Shown one piece after another: positions 29,785-39,884 of a stretch of 64,000 bases of DNA. The notes under the pieces are model-generated. The model ran no database searches. It was not told where the DNA came from and saw nothing but the letters and a program-made list of their open reading frames with translations. Positions within the stretch are counted from its first letter, which is position 1. Each line of letters opens with the position of its first letter. The DNA is from Pseudomonas sp. EpS/L25 (GTDB taxonomy: Bacteria; Pseudomonadota; Gammaproteobacteria; Pseudomonadales; Pseudomonadaceae), in assembly GCF_001512295.1 (NCBI RefSeq), contig NZ_LNUP01000002.1, positions 1,428,263 through 1,492,262 on the forward strand, written 5' to 3'. The translations under genes were made by a program, and so were the position numbers.

Positions 29785-30906
29785 GTGCAGCACGCGGTCA
29801 TCAGCGGTAGTGGGCTCTATACGCCGTCCGAAAGCATCTCCAACGACGAACTGGTTGCCTCTTTCAACCAGTGGGCTGGCCAGTGGAATGCCGAGCATGC
29901 CGAAGCCATCGCCCAGGGCACCCTGGCCCCCCAGCCGGAGTCCAGTGCCGCCTTCATCGAGAAGGCCTCCGGCATCCGCAGTCGCCATGTGGTCGACAAG
30001 GCCGGCATCCTCGACCCGGCGCGCATGGTGCCGCGCATCCCCGAGCGCAGCAACGACGAGCCTTCGATCCTCTGCGAGATGGGCGTCGCCGCGGCCCGTG
30101 AGGCCCTGGCACGTGCCGGGCGTACCGCTGCCGACATCGACGGCGTCATCGTGGCCTGCTCCAACCTGCAGCGCCCCTATCCGGCGGTGGCCATCGAGGT
30201 CCAGGCCGCCCTCGGCATCCAGGGCTACGGCTTCGACATGAACGTCGCCTGTTCCTCGGCGACCTTCGGTCTGCAGACCGCCGCCAACGCCGTGCAACTG
30301 GGTCAGGCCCGGGCAGTGCTGGTGATAGATCCGGAAATCTGCACCGGTCACCTGAATTTTCGCGACCGCGACAGCCACTTCATCTTCGGCGACGCCGCCA
30401 CCGCCCTGGTGGTGGAGCGCGCCGACCAGGCGACCTCGACGCACCGCTTCGAGATCCTCGGCACGCGCCTCTTCACCCAGTTCTCCAACAACATCCGCAA
30501 CAACTTCGGCTTCCTCAACCGGGCGGCGGAGGAGGGCATGACCAATCCGGACAAGCTGTTCGTCCAGGAAGGCCGCAAGGTATTCAAGGAGGTCTGCCCC
30601 CTGGTAGCCGAGTTGATCGCCAATCACCTGGCCGACCTGGACATTCCGGTGGAGCGGGTCTCGCGTTTCTGGCTGCACCAGGCCAACCTGGCGATGAACC
30701 ACCTGATCGTCAAGCGTCTGCTGGGGCGCGAGCCCGAGGCCGGCGAGGCGCCGGTCATCCTGGATGCCTACGGCAATACCAGCTCGGCCGGCTCCGTCAT
30801 CGCTCTGCATCTGCATCATGAGGACCTGGCCAGCGGCAGCCTGGGGGTGCTCAGTTCCTTCGGCGCCGGTTATTCCATCGGCAGCGTGGTATTGCGCAAG
30901 GTCTGA
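29785..30906 (+). CDS. Beta-ketoacyl-ACP synthase III-like enzyme (beta-ketodecanoyl type)
   Basis: The 373-residue thiolase-fold enzyme starts at GTG 29785 with AGAGGAA upstream. The catalytic triad is visible: Cys156 in [12 protein letters not shown], His in [11 protein letters not shown], and Asn in YGNTSSAGS. Its length and sequence resemble the P. aeruginosa PA3286 protein, shown to condense octanoyl-CoA with malonyl-ACP and so feed beta-oxidation products into fatty acid synthesis, rather than housekeeping FabH (about 320 residues). It is not in a fab cluster. Confidence 0.88.
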   Translation: MQHAVISGSGLYTPSESISNDELVASFNQWAGQWNAEHAEAIAQGTLAPQPESSAAFIEKASGIRSRHVVDKAGILDPARMVPRIPERSNDEPSILCEMGVAAAREALARAGRTAADIDGVIVACSNLQRPYPAVAIEVQAALGIQGYGFDMNVACSSATFGLQTAANAVQLGQARAVLVIDPEICTGHLNFRDRDSHFIFGDAATALVVERADQATSTHRFEILGTRLFTQFSNNIRNNFGFLNRAAEEGMTNPDKLFVQEGRKVFKEVCPLVAELIANHLADLDIPVERVSRFWLHQANLAMNHLIVKRLLGREPEAGEAPVILDAYGNTSSAGSVIALHLHHEDLASGSLGVLSSFGAGYSIGSVVLRKV

Positions 30907-30978
30907 TCGGCGGCAGGAGTCTTCCCGGCCGACCGTTGTCGGACCTGGGAAGACGTCTGCGAGAAATAGGGAGGCCAC

Positions 30979-31857
30979 GTGCAGCCAGGACACCTGCTCA
31001 GGGTACAGCTGCGACAGCTGCGCCCCACCCAGCCCGCCATCGGTCACGACCAGGTGCTGTACAAGCTCGGCAAGTACGCCAGCGACCGGCGCAAGCTGTT
31101 CGACGACTACTGCGAAGCCAACGGCCAGCATCTGAGCGGTGGCTTCCAGCCCGCCACCACCTTGCGCTCGGCGGATGACAGCCTGGGCGCCCGGCCACCC
31201 GGCAGCTATCCGGACGAGATGAAGACCGTCGTCATCGGGCCAGGGCAGCAGCCCTATCTCACCGATGGTCATCACACCTTTTCCGCCTTCTGGGAGCAGC
31301 CCGGGGGTGGTCCCGACACCTGGGTCTGGGTGCGGGTGACCGACGACTTCAGCCAGAGCGCCAGCCCGGCGGAGTTCTGGATTCGCCTACTCGACGAGCG
31401 CAAGGCCTGGCTCAAGGATCCCCAGGGCCGACCGATCCTCCCCGAGCAGTTGCCGCTGTCCCTCGGCCTCACCGCCATGGCGAACGATCCCTACCGGGCC
31501 CTGGTGTATTTCACCCGGCAGATCGGCTACGACAAGCCGCGCACGCCCGACGGCCGCGTCCTACCGTCGGAATTCCTCGAGTTCTACTGGGCCGAGTGGC
31601 TGCGCATGCTGCTGCCGCTGCAGGACTACGACCTGAACGACCGCAAGAGCTACGCCAGGGCCGTGGAGCAGGCCGCCAGGCTGATGGTGGCCAATCCCGG
31701 CATGGTGATCGGCAGCTCGGGGCGGACGGCGCTGGAAATGGGTGCCTATCGCGCCTTGGACAAGAAGGTCCTGCGCAAGCTGTCGGCGAGCGACGGCAAG
31801 TTCGCCTATCTGTTGGCCGCCCGTGCCCAACGTGCGGCCCTGTCCCGGGCGATTTGA
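30979..31857 (+). CDS. ParB-like nuclease-family protein (ParBc_2 type)
   Basis: The 292-residue protein starts at GTG 30979 preceded by GGAGG. It shows a ParB/sulfiredoxin-like N-terminal core, with LRVQLRQLRPTQPAIGHDQV, YKLGKYA and the signature YLTDGHHTFSAFWE. This is the ParBc_2 (putative ParB-like nuclease) family, mostly uncharacterised and unrelated in context to chromosome partition. The C-terminal half is helical and carries no recognised domain. No parA lies nearby. It sits between the KAS III gene and the tRNA cluster. Confidence 0.8.
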   Translation: MQPGHLLRVQLRQLRPTQPAIGHDQVLYKLGKYASDRRKLFDDYCEANGQHLSGGFQPATTLRSADDSLGARPPGSYPDEMKTVVIGPGQQPYLTDGHHTFSAFWEQPGGGPDTWVWVRVTDDFSQSASPAEFWIRLLDERKAWLKDPQGRPILPEQLPLSLGLTAMANDPYRALVYFTRQIGYDKPRTPDGRVLPSEFLEFYWAEWLRMLLPLQDYDLNDRKSYARAVEQAARLMVANPGMVIGSSGRTALEMGAYRALDKKVLRKLSASDGKFAYLLAARAQRAALSRAI

Positions 31858-31908
31858 GCGGAGCGGGGCATAAGTGTCTGTTACTAGCAGCTTTTTTGCT
31901 TTTTGGTG

Positions 31909-31937
31909 TTGACAGTCAAGGCGAGGCCTCTTAACAT
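31909..31937 (+). promoter_or_regulatory. Sigma-70 promoter of the tRNA cluster
   Basis: A consensus -35 TTGACA (31909-31914) is separated by exactly 17 bases from -10 TAACAT (31932-31937). The downstream GCGCCCC discriminator is GC-rich, as expected for stable-RNA promoters under stringent control. It drives the six tRNA genes that begin 20 bases later. Confidence 0.85.
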
Positions 31938-31956
31938 GCGCCCCGTCCTGACCGAC

Positions 31957-32032
<76 letters not shown>

Positions 32033-32073
32033 AATTTCGGTTTCGCCTGCGGGGGAAATCGGTAGAAGGTTTC

Positions 32074-32149
32074 GTCCCCTTCGTCTAGTGGCCTAGGACA
32101 CCGCCCTTTCACGGCGGTAACAGGGGTTCGAGTCCCCTAGGGGACGCCA
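32074..32149 (+). tRNA. tRNA-Glu (TTC), copy 1
   Basis: A 76-base cloverleaf with encoded CCA. Anticodon stem-loop CCGCC-CTTTCAC-GGCGG gives anticodon TTC. It is separated from the preceding tRNA-Ala by a 41-base spacer. Confidence 0.96.
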
Positions 32150-32188
32150 TATCAGTCACGTATCCCAGGCGTGGCGAACGTTGTACGC

Positions 32189-32264
<76 letters not shown>

Positions 32265-32298
32265 AATTCGCGATCCGCAAGGGTCGCACCAGGGTAAC

Positions 32299-32374
32299 GT
32301 CCCCTTCGTCTAGTGGCCTAGGACACCGCCCTTTCACGGCGGTAACAGGGGTTCGAGTCCCCTAGGGGACGCCA
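32299..32374 (+). tRNA. tRNA-Glu (TTC), copy 2
   Basis: Identical in all 76 bases to copy 1. The Ala-Glu spacer here (34 bases) is nearly the same as in the third unit and shorter than in the first. Confidence 0.96.
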
Positions 32375-32414
32375 TATCGGTCACGCAGCCCAGGCGTGGC
32401 AAGATGCTGTACTT

Positions 32415-32490
<76 letters not shown>

Positions 32491-32524
32491 AATTCGTGAT
32501 TCGCAAGGATCGCACCAGGGTAAC

Positions 32525-32600
32525 GTCCCCTTCGTCTAGTGGCCTAGGACACCGCCCTTTCACGGCGGTAACAGGGGTTCGAGTCCCCTAGGGGACGCCA
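32525..32600 (+). tRNA. tRNA-Glu (TTC), copy 3
   Basis: Identical to the other two copies and the last gene of the cluster. A terminator begins 11 bases after its CCA. Confidence 0.96.
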
Positions 32601-32611
32601 CAATCGAAAGA

Positions 32612-32635
32612 AACCGCCTCATGGCGGTTTTTTTT
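32612..32635 (+). terminator. Terminator of the tRNA cluster
   Basis: A 7-bp stem (AACCGCC / GGCGGTT) with loop TCAT is followed by a long T-run, ending transcription of the six tRNAs. Confidence 0.92.
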
Positions 32636-32734
32636 CGTCCGCACGAAAGCCAGCCGTCAGGGTCTTTCCCAGGTGCCCATCGCGGCGCTTAACTGTGTTA
32701 GACCTGTATGCCGAGTCCAAGCAAGGGGAGTGGG

Positions 32735-33877
32735 ATGATCGTCGAATATCTCTACAGCCTGGCCCAGGTACCTGCGGCACAATGGAACGGCTTGCTGGCG
32801 GACGACCAGCCTTTTCTGCGCCATGAATTCCTCGCCACCCTTGAGGAGAGCGGCAGCCTGGGGCAGGGGACTGGCTGGCAGCCGGCGCACCAGATCCTCA
32901 AGGATGGCCAGGGCCGACTGCTCGCCGCGATGCCGGCCTATCTCAAGCTGCACTCCTACGGCGAGTACGTCTTCGACTGGGCCTGGGCCGATGCCTGCCG
33001 CCGCGCCGGGATCGACTACTATCCCAAGCTGCTGGCCGCCGTGCCTTTCTCGCCGGTACAGGGCGCGCGCCTACTGGGCGAGCCGGGCGCCTGCGCGACC
33101 CTGCTCGACGCCACTACGGGTAGCCTGGCCGATCTCGAGCTGTCCAGCCTGCACGTCAACTTCACCGATCCGAAGGCTGATGCCCTGCTGCAGGCGCGCG
33201 AGGGCTGGCTGGCTCGTATCGGCTGTCAATTTCACTGGCACAATCGCGGCTACCGCGATTACGCCGATTTCCTCACGGCCTTGACCTCGCGCAAGCGCAA
33301 GCAGTTGCGCAAGGAGCGCGATCAGGTGGCTGGCCTGGGCGTGAGCTTCGACTGGCGCACGGGGAGCGAGCTGAGCGAGGCGGAGTGGGATTTCGTCTAT
33401 GCCTGCTACGCCAATACCTACGAGGTGCGTGGTCAGGACCCCTACCTGACGCGGGCCTTCTTCAGCCTGCTGGCCGAACGCCTGCCGCAGGCCATCCGCG
33501 TGGTGCTCGTCCAGCAAGGCAGCCGGCCGGTGGCCATGGCCTTCTATCTCAAGGACGACACGACCCTCTATGGCCGTTACTGGGGTTTCCTGCAGGAATT
33601 CGACTGCCTGCATTTCGAGACCTGCTTCTACCAGGGCATCGAATACGCCATCGCCGAAGGGCTGCAGCGCTTCGACGCTGGCGCCCAGGGCGAGCACAAG
33701 CTGATCCGCGGCTTCGAGCCGACCCTGACCCGCTCCTGGCACTACCTGGTGCATCCCGGCCTGCGAGCGGCGGTGGCGGAGTTTCTCGACCAGGAGCGCG
33801 CCGGGGTCCGGGCCTATGCGCGGCAGGCCGCCGAGGCCTTGCCCTATCGCCAGGAGGATGGCGCGACCCCATGCTGA
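32735..33877 (+). CDS. FemAB-like GNAT-fold protein (COG3146 family)
   Basis: The 380-residue protein starts at ATG 32735 with GGGGAG just upstream; an earlier ATG gives a short unconserved leader. It has the FemAB_like pattern: [17 protein letters not shown] near the start, [32 protein letters not shown], and [20 protein letters not shown] followed by [18 protein letters not shown]. These proteins carry two GNAT domains and are related to peptidyltransferases that add amino acids to peptidoglycan, but the reaction of this family is unproved. It overlaps the following YnfA gene by 7 bases, so both are translated together. Confidence 0.85.
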   Translation: MIVEYLYSLAQVPAAQWNGLLADDQPFLRHEFLATLEESGSLGQGTGWQPAHQILKDGQGRLLAAMPAYLKLHSYGEYVFDWAWADACRRAGIDYYPKLLAAVPFSPVQGARLLGEPGACATLLDATTGSLADLELSSLHVNFTDPKADALLQAREGWLARIGCQFHWHNRGYRDYADFLTALTSRKRKQLRKERDQVAGLGVSFDWRTGSELSEAEWDFVYACYANTYEVRGQDPYLTRAFFSLLAERLPQAIRVVLVQQGSRPVAMAFYLKDDTTLYGRYWGFLQEFDCLHFETCFYQGIEYAIAEGLQRFDAGAQGEHKLIRGFEPTLTRSWHYLVHPGLRAAVAEFLDQERAGVRAYARQAAEALPYRQEDGATPC

Positions 33878-34200
33878 ACTACCTCTGGTTCCTGTTGGCT
33901 GCGCTGTTCGAGATCGCCGGCTGCTATGCCTTCTGGCTCTGGCTACGGCTTGATCGTAGCCCCTGGTGGATAGCCCCGGGTCTTGCCAGCCTGGTGCTAT
34001 TCGCCCTACTGCTCACGCGAATCGAGGCGGCCTACGCCGGGCGTGCCTATGCCGCCTACGGCGGTATCTATGTGGTGGCGTCCCTGGGCTGGTTGGCGCT
34101 CGTCGAGCGCACCCGGCCGACCTGGACGGACCTGGCCGGCGGACTGTTGTGCGTGGCGGGAGCGCTGGTGATCCTGTTGGTGCCGCGTGGCAGCACCTAG
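33871..34200 (+). CDS. YnfA family (UPF0060) small membrane protein
   Basis: The 109-residue protein has four predicted membrane helices and the family motifs [37 protein letters not shown] and [15 protein letters not shown]. YnfA proteins resemble small multidrug resistance transporters and probably function as dimers in the inner membrane. The substrate is unknown. Its start (ATGCTGA) lies within the end of the FemAB-like gene, so expression is translationally coupled. Confidence 0.9.
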   Translation: MLNYLWFLLAALFEIAGCYAFWLWLRLDRSPWWIAPGLASLVLFALLLTRIEAAYAGRAYAAYGGIYVVASLGWLALVERTRPTWTDLAGGLLCVAGALVILLVPRGST

Positions 34201-34212
34201 TCAGGACGCTTC

Positions 34213-34443
34213 TCAGTCGTCCAGCAACTCCCGCGGCACGTCGCGGCGCAGGACCAATTGGCAGAGGGCGCTGTCCGGATCGAAGAGGATCACCGCCTCA
34301 CCACTTTCCAGGGCGCGACGGGCGCGTTGGGTGCGGGTCGCGAGAGGCGTGTCGTCGCCGTTGTCCGTACCGTCGCGGGTGACGAAGTCTTCCAGCAGAT
34401 TGTCGAGGGTGGCGGCGGCGAGTTGGTCGTGGGGAATGATCAT
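34213..34443 (-). CDS. UPF0270 (YheU) family protein
   Basis: The 76-residue protein begins MIIPHDQLAAATLDNLLEDF and continues VTRDGTD...ALESGEAVILFD, the YheU pattern (E. coli YheU is 72 residues). A start 15 codons upstream is possible but lacks family support; GGAG lies near the chosen ATG on the coding strand. Function is unknown, cytosolic. It converges with the ynfA gene (12-base gap) and follows the NAGGN operon on the same strand. Confidence 0.85.
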   Translation of the reverse strand: MIIPHDQLAAATLDNLLEDFVTRDGTDNGDDTPLATRTQRARRALESGEAVILFDPDSALCQLVLRRDVPRELLDD

Positions 34444-34497
34444 CGAGAGGAGCCTGGGAAAAGGCGCCCAGGATACCCCAGGCGCCATATACGAGCG

Positions 34498-35685
34498 CTA
34501 TTTGCTACCGTCGCCGACGACCTCTTCCAAGGGCGGCAACTGCGTCTGATTGTCCAGATGAGTATCTTCGGGCAGCAATTGGTGGCCGAAGCGCTCCAGG
34601 GAGCTGTCGGCGGGCTGGGCATCGCTGTCGAACACCGGCGGACTGAGGATGTAGCCGGTCAACAACTGGCTCAGCGCGGCCAGACTGAGGATATGGGTGC
34701 GCTCGTAACCATGGGTCGCGTCGCAGCCGAAGGCCAGCAGGGCGACCCGTACGTCCTGCCCGGAGCTGATCGCCGAGTGGGCATCGCTGTAGTAATAGCG
34801 GAACAGGTCGCGCCGTACCGGGATATCGTTGCGCTCGGCCAGCCGCAGCAGGTGCCGCGACAGATGATAGTCGTAGGGCCCCGCGGAATCCTGCATGGCC
34901 ACGCTGACGCGATGCTCGTCGGAGCGTTGCCCCGGGGCCACCGGGGCGATGTCGATGCCGACGAATTCGCTGACGTCCCAGGGCAGGGCGCCGGCCGCGC
35001 CCGAGCCGACTTCCTCGGTGATGGTGAACAGCGGATGGCAGTCGATCGGCGGCGTCTGGCCGGATTCCTTGAGCATCTTCAGCGCGGTGAGCAGGGCGGC
35101 GACGCCGGCCTTGTCATCGAGATGGCGCGAGCTGATGTAGCCGCTGTCGGTGAATTCCGGCAGCGGATCGAAGGCGACGAAATCGCCGATCTGCACGCCC
35201 AGTTTCTCCGTCTCGTGGCGACTTTTGGTCACGGCGTCCAGGCGCAATTCGATGTGGTCCCAGCTCACCGGCATCTTGTCGATCTCGGTGTTGAAGGCGT
35301 GGCCTGAGGCCAGTAACGGCAGCACGCTGCCCCTCAGGGTGCCATCGTCGGTGAACAGGCTGACGCGGCTGCCTTCGGCGAAGCGGCTCGACCAATGGCC
35401 CACGGCCGCCAGGCCCAGGCGGCCGTTGTCCTTGATCTCGCGGACGATGGCGCCGATGGTGTCCAGATGCGCGGAGACCGCGCGATCCGGACTTTCCTTG
35501 TGGCCCTTGAGGGTGGCGCGGATGGTGCCGCGGCGGGTCAGCTCGAAGGGAATGTCCAGTTCGTTGAGCCGCTCGGCGACGTACATGACGATGGTGTCGG
35601 TGAAGCCGGTGGGACTGGGGATCGCCAGCATGTCCAGCAGGACCTTGCGCAGGTAATCCAGATCCGGTTCGGGTAGTCGAGTCAT
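34498..35685 (-). CDS. M42-family peptidase of the NAGGN osmoprotectant operon
   Basis: The 395-residue protein is a co-catalytic zinc aminopeptidase of the M42/M20-like fold: VSAHLDTIGAIVREI (first metal His/Asp), HLDDKAGVAALLTAL, the catalytic Glu pair in FTITEEVGSGAAGAL, DIAPVAPG and a C-terminal YYSDAHSA with the last ligand. It is the third gene of the N-acetylglutaminylglutamine amide cluster; its exact role (turnover of the dipeptide or of its precursor) is not settled. Its ATG overlaps the stop of the synthetase gene by 4 bases. Confidence 0.9.
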   Translation of the reverse strand: MTRLPEPDLDYLRKVLLDMLAIPSPTGFTDTIVMYVAERLNELDIPFELTRRGTIRATLKGHKESPDRAVSAHLDTIGAIVREIKDNGRLGLAAVGHWSSRFAEGSRVSLFTDDGTLRGSVLPLLASGHAFNTEIDKMPVSWDHIELRLDAVTKSRHETEKLGVQIGDFVAFDPLPEFTDSGYISSRHLDDKAGVAALLTALKMLKESGQTPPIDCHPLFTITEEVGSGAAGALPWDVSEFVGIDIAPVAPGQRSDEHRVSVAMQDSAGPYDYHLSRHLLRLAERNDIPVRRDLFRYYYSDAHSAISSGQDVRVALLAFGCDATHGYERTHILSLAALSQLLTGYILSPPVFDSDAQPADSSLERFGHQLLPEDTHLDNQTQLPPLEEVVGDGSK

Positions 35686-37421
35686 AGGGGAACCTCCCGG
35701 GACAGCGGGAACAGCAGGTCGATGAAGCGTTCGGCAGTGGGGCGGGGCTCATGATTGGCCAGGCCCGGCCTTTCGTTGGCTTCGATGATGACGTAGTCGG
35801 GCGAGTCGGCGGCGGGGACCAGCAGGTCCATGCCGGTGACCGGGATGTCCAGTGCCCGGGCCGCCTGGATGGCGGCATCGGCCAGCACCGGATGGAGAAT
35901 GTCGGTGACGTCTTCGAGAATGCCGCCGGTGTGCAGGTTGGCGGTCTTGCGGACCGCCAGGTGGGTACCCGCGGGCAGCACGCTGTCCCAATCATGGCCG
36001 GCACCACGGATGGCCCGCTCGGTTTCCTCGTCCATGGGAATCCGCGACTCGCCGCCGGTAGCAGCCATGCGCCGACGACTCTGGGCTTCGATCAGTTCCC
36101 TGACGCTGTGCTGGCCGTCGCCGACGATTTCCGCCGGCCGGCGGATAGCCGCCGCCACTACCTCGTGGCCGATCACCACCAACCGCAGGTCGAGACCCTG
36201 GTGAAAGCTTTCCAGCAAAACGCGGTCATCATGGCGGCGAGCGGCCTGGATGGCGACGGCGAGGTGCTCGGCGTCACGGATATCCACGGCCACGCCCTTG
36301 CCTTGCTCACCGTTGACCGGCTTGACCACCAGGGCGCCATGCTGCTCCAGGAAGGCGACGTTCTCTTCGTCACTGCCTGCCAGCCGTTGCTCCGGCACCC
36401 GCAGCCCGGCGCGGGCCAGGGTGCGGCTGGTCAGCACCTTGTCGGCGCAGAGGGTCATGGTGACGGCGGAGGTGAGGTCGGTGAGGGATTCGCGGCAGCG
36501 GATGCGTCGGTTGCCCTGGATCAGCGTGAAGAGGCCGCCTTCGGCGTCGTCCACCTGCACCTCGATGCCGCGCCTCAGGGCTTCGTCGACGATGATCCGG
36601 GCGTAGGGATTGAGATCGGCGCCCGGTCCGGGGCCGAGGAACAGTGTCTGGTTGATGCCGTTCTTGCACTTGATGGCGAAGGTCTGCAGCGGGCGGAAAC
36701 CCAACTTGTCGTAGAGGCGCTTGGCCTGCTGGTTGTCATGCAGGACCGACAGATCCAGATAGGCCAGGCCACGGCTGGCATAGTGCTCGATCAGATGGCG
36801 GACCAGCGCCTCGCCGACGCCAGGGCGACTGCACTCGGGGGAGACGGCCAGACACCAGAGCGAAGAACCACCATCGGGGTCCTGGAAAGCCTTGACATGG
36901 TTGAGGCCCATCACCGAGCCGATGATGGCGCCGCTGTCGTCGTCTTCCGCCAGCCAGTAGACCGGCCCGCCCTTGTGTCGGGGCGTCAGCCGTTCGGTAT
37001 CGACGGGCAGCATGTGGCGCTGCTGGTAGAGGCGGTTGATCTCGCTCCAGTCCTGTTCGGAGCAGGCGCGGCGTATACGAAAGCCGCGATAGATCCGGCG
37101 GGCGGGGCGATAGTCGCTGAACCAGAGGCGCAGGGTATCCGAGGGATCGAGGAACAGCTGCTGGGGCGCCTGGGCCAGCACCTGGTGGGGCGCGGCGACG
37201 TAGAGGGCGATGTCGCGCTCGCCCGGCGTTTCGGTCAAGAGTTCCTTGGCCAGGCTGGCGGGATCGGGATAGGTATGGCCAATCAGCAGCCGGCCCCAGC
37301 CGCAATGCAGGCAGAGCGGCTGGCAGTCGGGGTGGTCGCCTTCCGCCAGGCGTGCTTGCAGGCGTTCGTAGGACGGCGTCTGGGCGCGCTGGAGGCGTTG
37401 GTTGTAGCTGGTCGCTTTCAT
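35682..37421 (-). CDS. ngg: N-acetylglutaminylglutamine synthetase (GNAT plus ATP-grasp fusion)
   Basis: The 579-residue enzyme joins an N-acetyltransferase domain (about 115-255; SPECSRPGVGEALVRHLIEHY is the acetyl-CoA loop) to an ATP-grasp ligase (about 300-575; VVKPVNGEQGKGV, DLRLVVIGHEVVAA, VTGMDLLVP, IIEANERPGL). It probably acetylates glutamine and condenses it with a second glutamine, giving NAGGN precursor, as established for the Pseudomonas ngg/asnO pathway. It sits between the amidotransferase and the peptidase in a tight leftward operon (13-base gap upstream, 4-base overlap downstream). Confidence 0.92.
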   Translation of the reverse strand: MKATSYNQRLQRAQTPSYERLQARLAEGDHPDCQPLCLHCGWGRLLIGHTYPDPASLAKELLTETPGERDIALYVAAPHQVLAQAPQQLFLDPSDTLRLWFSDYRPARRIYRGFRIRRACSEQDWSEINRLYQQRHMLPVDTERLTPRHKGGPVYWLAEDDDSGAIIGSVMGLNHVKAFQDPDGGSSLWCLAVSPECSRPGVGEALVRHLIEHYASRGLAYLDLSVLHDNQQAKRLYDKLGFRPLQTFAIKCKNGINQTLFLGPGPGADLNPYARIIVDEALRRGIEVQVDDAEGGLFTLIQGNRRIRCRESLTDLTSAVTMTLCADKVLTSRTLARAGLRVPEQRLAGSDEENVAFLEQHGALVVKPVNGEQGKGVAVDIRDAEHLAVAIQAARRHDDRVLLESFHQGLDLRLVVIGHEVVAAAIRRPAEIVGDGQHSVRELIEAQSRRRMAATGGESRIPMDEETERAIRGAGHDWDSVLPAGTHLAVRKTANLHTGGILEDVTDILHPVLADAAIQAARALDIPVTGMDLLVPAADSPDYVIIEANERPGLANHEPRPTAERFIDLLFPLSREVPL

Positions 37422-37434
37422 GCGTCTTCCGCCC

Positions 37435-39207
37435 TTACAGTCCGTGCTCGCTCAGCCAAAGGTTGAGCGCTGCCAATTGCCAGAGCTTGGAGCCGCGCAG
37501 GGGCGTGATGCGATCCGCCGGATTGGTCAACAGGCGATCGATCTCGGCGGTCTCGAACAGGCCGCGATCCTGGCTCGGGTCCAGCAGCAGTTCTCGCACC
37601 CAGGTGAGGGTGTTGCCTTCCAGGTGCTTGAGGCCCGGCACCGGGAAATAGCCCTTGGGCCGGTCGATCACTTCGTGGGGAATGACCTTGCGCGCCGCGG
37701 CCTTGAGCACCTGCTTGCCGCCGTCGCCCAGCTTGAACTCGGCGGGGATGCGCGCCGACAGCTCGGCCAGGCGATAGTCGAGGAAGGGCACCCGGGCTTC
37801 GAGCCCCCAGGCCATGGTCATGTTGTCGACCCGCTTGACCGGGTCGTCCACCAGCATCACGGTACTGTCGAGACGCAGCGCCTTGTCGACTCCAGCGCTG
37901 GCGCCGGGCTTGGCGAAATGCTGGCGGACGAAGGCCTCGGCCGCGTCTTCCTCGAGCCGCACGCCAGCCTGCACCGTGGCGGCGTACTGGGCGTAGTCCC
38001 GGTCGAAGAAGGCGGCACGATAGGCGGCGAAGGGGTCGGCGGCGCCATGCACCTGGGGATACCAGTGATAGCCGGCGAAGAGTTCGTCGGCGCCCTGGCC
38101 GCTCTGCACCACCTTGCAGTGCTTGGAGACTTCCCGCGACAGCAGGTAGAAGGCGATGCAGTCATGGCTCACCATCGGCTCGCTCATGGCGGAGAAGGCA
38201 CGCGGCAACTGCTGGATGATCTCGTCTTCGGCGATGCGCAACTGGCGGTGGCGAGTGCCGTAGTGGTTGGCGATCAGGTCGGAATACTGGAATTCGTCAC
38301 CGCGCTCGCCGCCGGCATCCTCGAAGCCGATGGAGAAGGTCAGCAGGTCCTTGACGCCCGAGTCGTGCAGCAAGCCGACCAGCAGGCTGGAATCCACGCC
38401 GCCGGACAGCAGTACACCTACTTCCCGCGCGGCGCGTTGACGAATCGCCACGGCATCCTTCAGGCCATGCAGGACTCGCTCAGCCCAGTCGTCCAGGGTG
38501 AAGCGGCGCTCATCCTCGTGGGGTCCGTAGTCGAGGGTCCACCAGGTTTCCCGCTGCTGCTTGCCGGAGGCGTCGAAGGTCATCCAGGTCGCCGGTGGCA
38601 GTTTCTGCACCCCTTGCAGGATGGTGCGTGGGGCCGGGACCACGGCGTGGAAGTTCAAATAGTGGTTGAGAGCGACCGGATCGATGCGGGTATCGATGTC
38701 GCCGGCTTCCAGCAGCGCGGGCAGGCTGGAGGCGAATCTCAGGCGCTGGTCGGTGAGGGATAGGTACAGCGGCTTGATCCCCAGCCGGTCCCGGGCGATG
38801 AACAGCTGGCCACTGTCACGTTCCCAGATGGCGAAGGCGAACATGCCATTGAGCTTGGGCAGCATGTCCTTCCCCCAGGCGTGATAGGCCTTGAGCAGGA
38901 TTTCGGTGTCGCCGCCAGAGTGGAAGCGATAGCCCTTGGCTTCCAGCTCGCTACGCAGCTCCGGATAGTTGTAGATGGCGCCGTTGAACACCATGGCCAG
39001 GCCCAGTTCCGGCTCGATCATGGGTTGGCCCGAGGCTTCCGCCAGATCCATGATCTTCAGCCGCCGATGGCCCAGGGCGACCGGTCCCTGGCTGTGGAAG
39101 CCCCAGGCGTCGGGGCCACGCTGGTCCAGGCGATGGGTGATGCGCTCCACCGCGCTCAGGGCTGCGGGTTGATGATCGAAACGAAGCTCTCCGGCGATGC
39201 CGCACAT
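37435..39207 (-). CDS. N-acetylglutaminylglutamine amidotransferase (asparagine-synthetase type)
   Basis: The 590-residue enzyme is built like AsnB. Translation from ATG 39207 makes Cys2 (MCGIAGEL) the N-terminal nucleophile of the class II glutaminase; the upstream open frame would bury it and was rejected. The synthetase half has the ATP-pyrophosphatase loop [11 protein letters not shown] and ends with LSEHGL. In the NAGGN pathway (asnO) it amidates the dipeptide to the osmoprotectant N-acetylglutaminylglutamine amide. As first gene of the operon its promoter must lie in the 394-base region to the right; AAGAGG stands before the ATG. Confidence 0.92.
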   Translation of the reverse strand: MCGIAGELRFDHQPAALSAVERITHRLDQRGPDAWGFHSQGPVALGHRRLKIMDLAEASGQPMIEPELGLAMVFNGAIYNYPELRSELEAKGYRFHSGGDTEILLKAYHAWGKDMLPKLNGMFAFAIWERDSGQLFIARDRLGIKPLYLSLTDQRLRFASSLPALLEAGDIDTRIDPVALNHYLNFHAVVPAPRTILQGVQKLPPATWMTFDASGKQQRETWWTLDYGPHEDERRFTLDDWAERVLHGLKDAVAIRQRAAREVGVLLSGGVDSSLLVGLLHDSGVKDLLTFSIGFEDAGGERGDEFQYSDLIANHYGTRHRQLRIAEDEIIQQLPRAFSAMSEPMVSHDCIAFYLLSREVSKHCKVVQSGQGADELFAGYHWYPQVHGAADPFAAYRAAFFDRDYAQYAATVQAGVRLEEDAAEAFVRQHFAKPGASAGVDKALRLDSTVMLVDDPVKRVDNMTMAWGLEARVPFLDYRLAELSARIPAEFKLGDGGKQVLKAAARKVIPHEVIDRPKGYFPVPGLKHLEGNTLTWVRELLLDPSQDRGLFETAEIDRLLTNPADRITPLRGSKLWQLAALNLWLSEHGL

Positions 39208-39601
39208 GGTTCTGTGCCTCTTGAATCCTTGGGATGCGGCGCATCGAATCCAGTCCCGGATCCGGCGTGCGCATCCAATGCGTGTGGACTTCTCGGAGTC
39301 CTTGAGAAGCCAATGCAGGGCTTTGGCGTGCCGCCAGCGGCCGGAGGAGGGCAGTCTGCCCGAAGCCATCGGCCTGGCCGCACGCATCGATCGGCGACGG
39401 GTCTCATGGAAAGTGGAGATGCCGCCAGTCAGGGCCTCAGGTTACGAGCCCCTGGCGCGGCGGATGGTTCCATGGCACGGGCCAGGGCTGTCGCAGACGT
39501 CACAGCCCGGGCTGCAAGAGATTCAAATATATGTTATAATGTATCTTTATTGGGTGCGCCGAGGACATTCCGTCACAGGTGCCCAAAGCAGGAGACGCAA
39601 C
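39208..39601. other. Divergent control region, 394 bp
   Basis: The stretch separates the leftward NAGGN operon from rightward rpmE2 and holds no gene that I can support. The right half contains the AT-rich Zur site. The left half must carry the osmotically controlled promoter of the NAGGN operon; I see no clear -35/-10 pair there. A short inverted repeat (CTTCTC...GAGAAG) lies near 39291-39311. Confidence 0.55.
39527..39549 (+). promoter_or_regulatory. Putative Zur box overlapping the rpmE2 -10 (TATAAT)
   Basis: The AT-rich sequence ATATGTTATAATGTATC matches the Zur consensus (GAAATGTTATANTATAACATTTC) at most positions and is an outlier in this GC-rich window. It also contains a perfect TATAAT (39535-39540) as likely -10, so bound Zur would block the promoter. 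It sits 52 bases before the L31 start codon. Confidence 0.7.
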
Positions 39602-39862
39602 ATGAAACCCGGTATCCATCCCAACTATCGTCCGGTGCTGTTCCACGACACCACTTCGGACACCTACTTCCTGATCCGTTCCACCGCCGAGAGCGACCGT
39701 ACCCAGGAGTATGAAGGCCAGACCTACCCCTACATCAGTCTCGACGTGTCCAGCGCCTCCCACCCCATCTACACCGGCGAGCAGCGCCAGATGAAGGTCG
39801 AAGGCCGCGTCTCGAGCTTCAACAAGAGGTTCGCCGGCTTCCCGGGCGGCAACAGCAAGTAA
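39602..39862 (+). CDS. rpmE2: Ribosomal protein L31 type B, zinc-independent
   Basis: The 86-residue protein begins [19 protein letters not shown] and contains no cysteine, so it is the C-minus (YkgM-type) paralogue that replaces zinc-binding L31 when zinc is short and frees zinc from ribosomes. The family core ([36 protein letters not shown]) is complete. AGGAG precedes the ATG. The upstream Zur-like site fits regulation by zinc starvation. Confidence 0.95.
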   Translation: MKPGIHPNYRPVLFHDTTSDTYFLIRSTAESDRTQEYEGQTYPYISLDVSSASHPIYTGEQRQMKVEGRVSSFNKRFAGFPGGNSK

Positions 39863-39884
39863 GCCCCAACGGCAGCGCGCCGGC

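Noticed and set aside
28705-31275. An 856-codon open frame opposite dctP, the KAS III gene and the ParB-like gene
   Set aside because: It crosses three recognised genes and their intergenic gaps and has no motif of its own.
34456-34482. GGCGCC inverted repeat upstream of the UPF0270 gene
   Set aside because: Short palindromes of this kind are expected in GC-rich sequence and no T-run follows.
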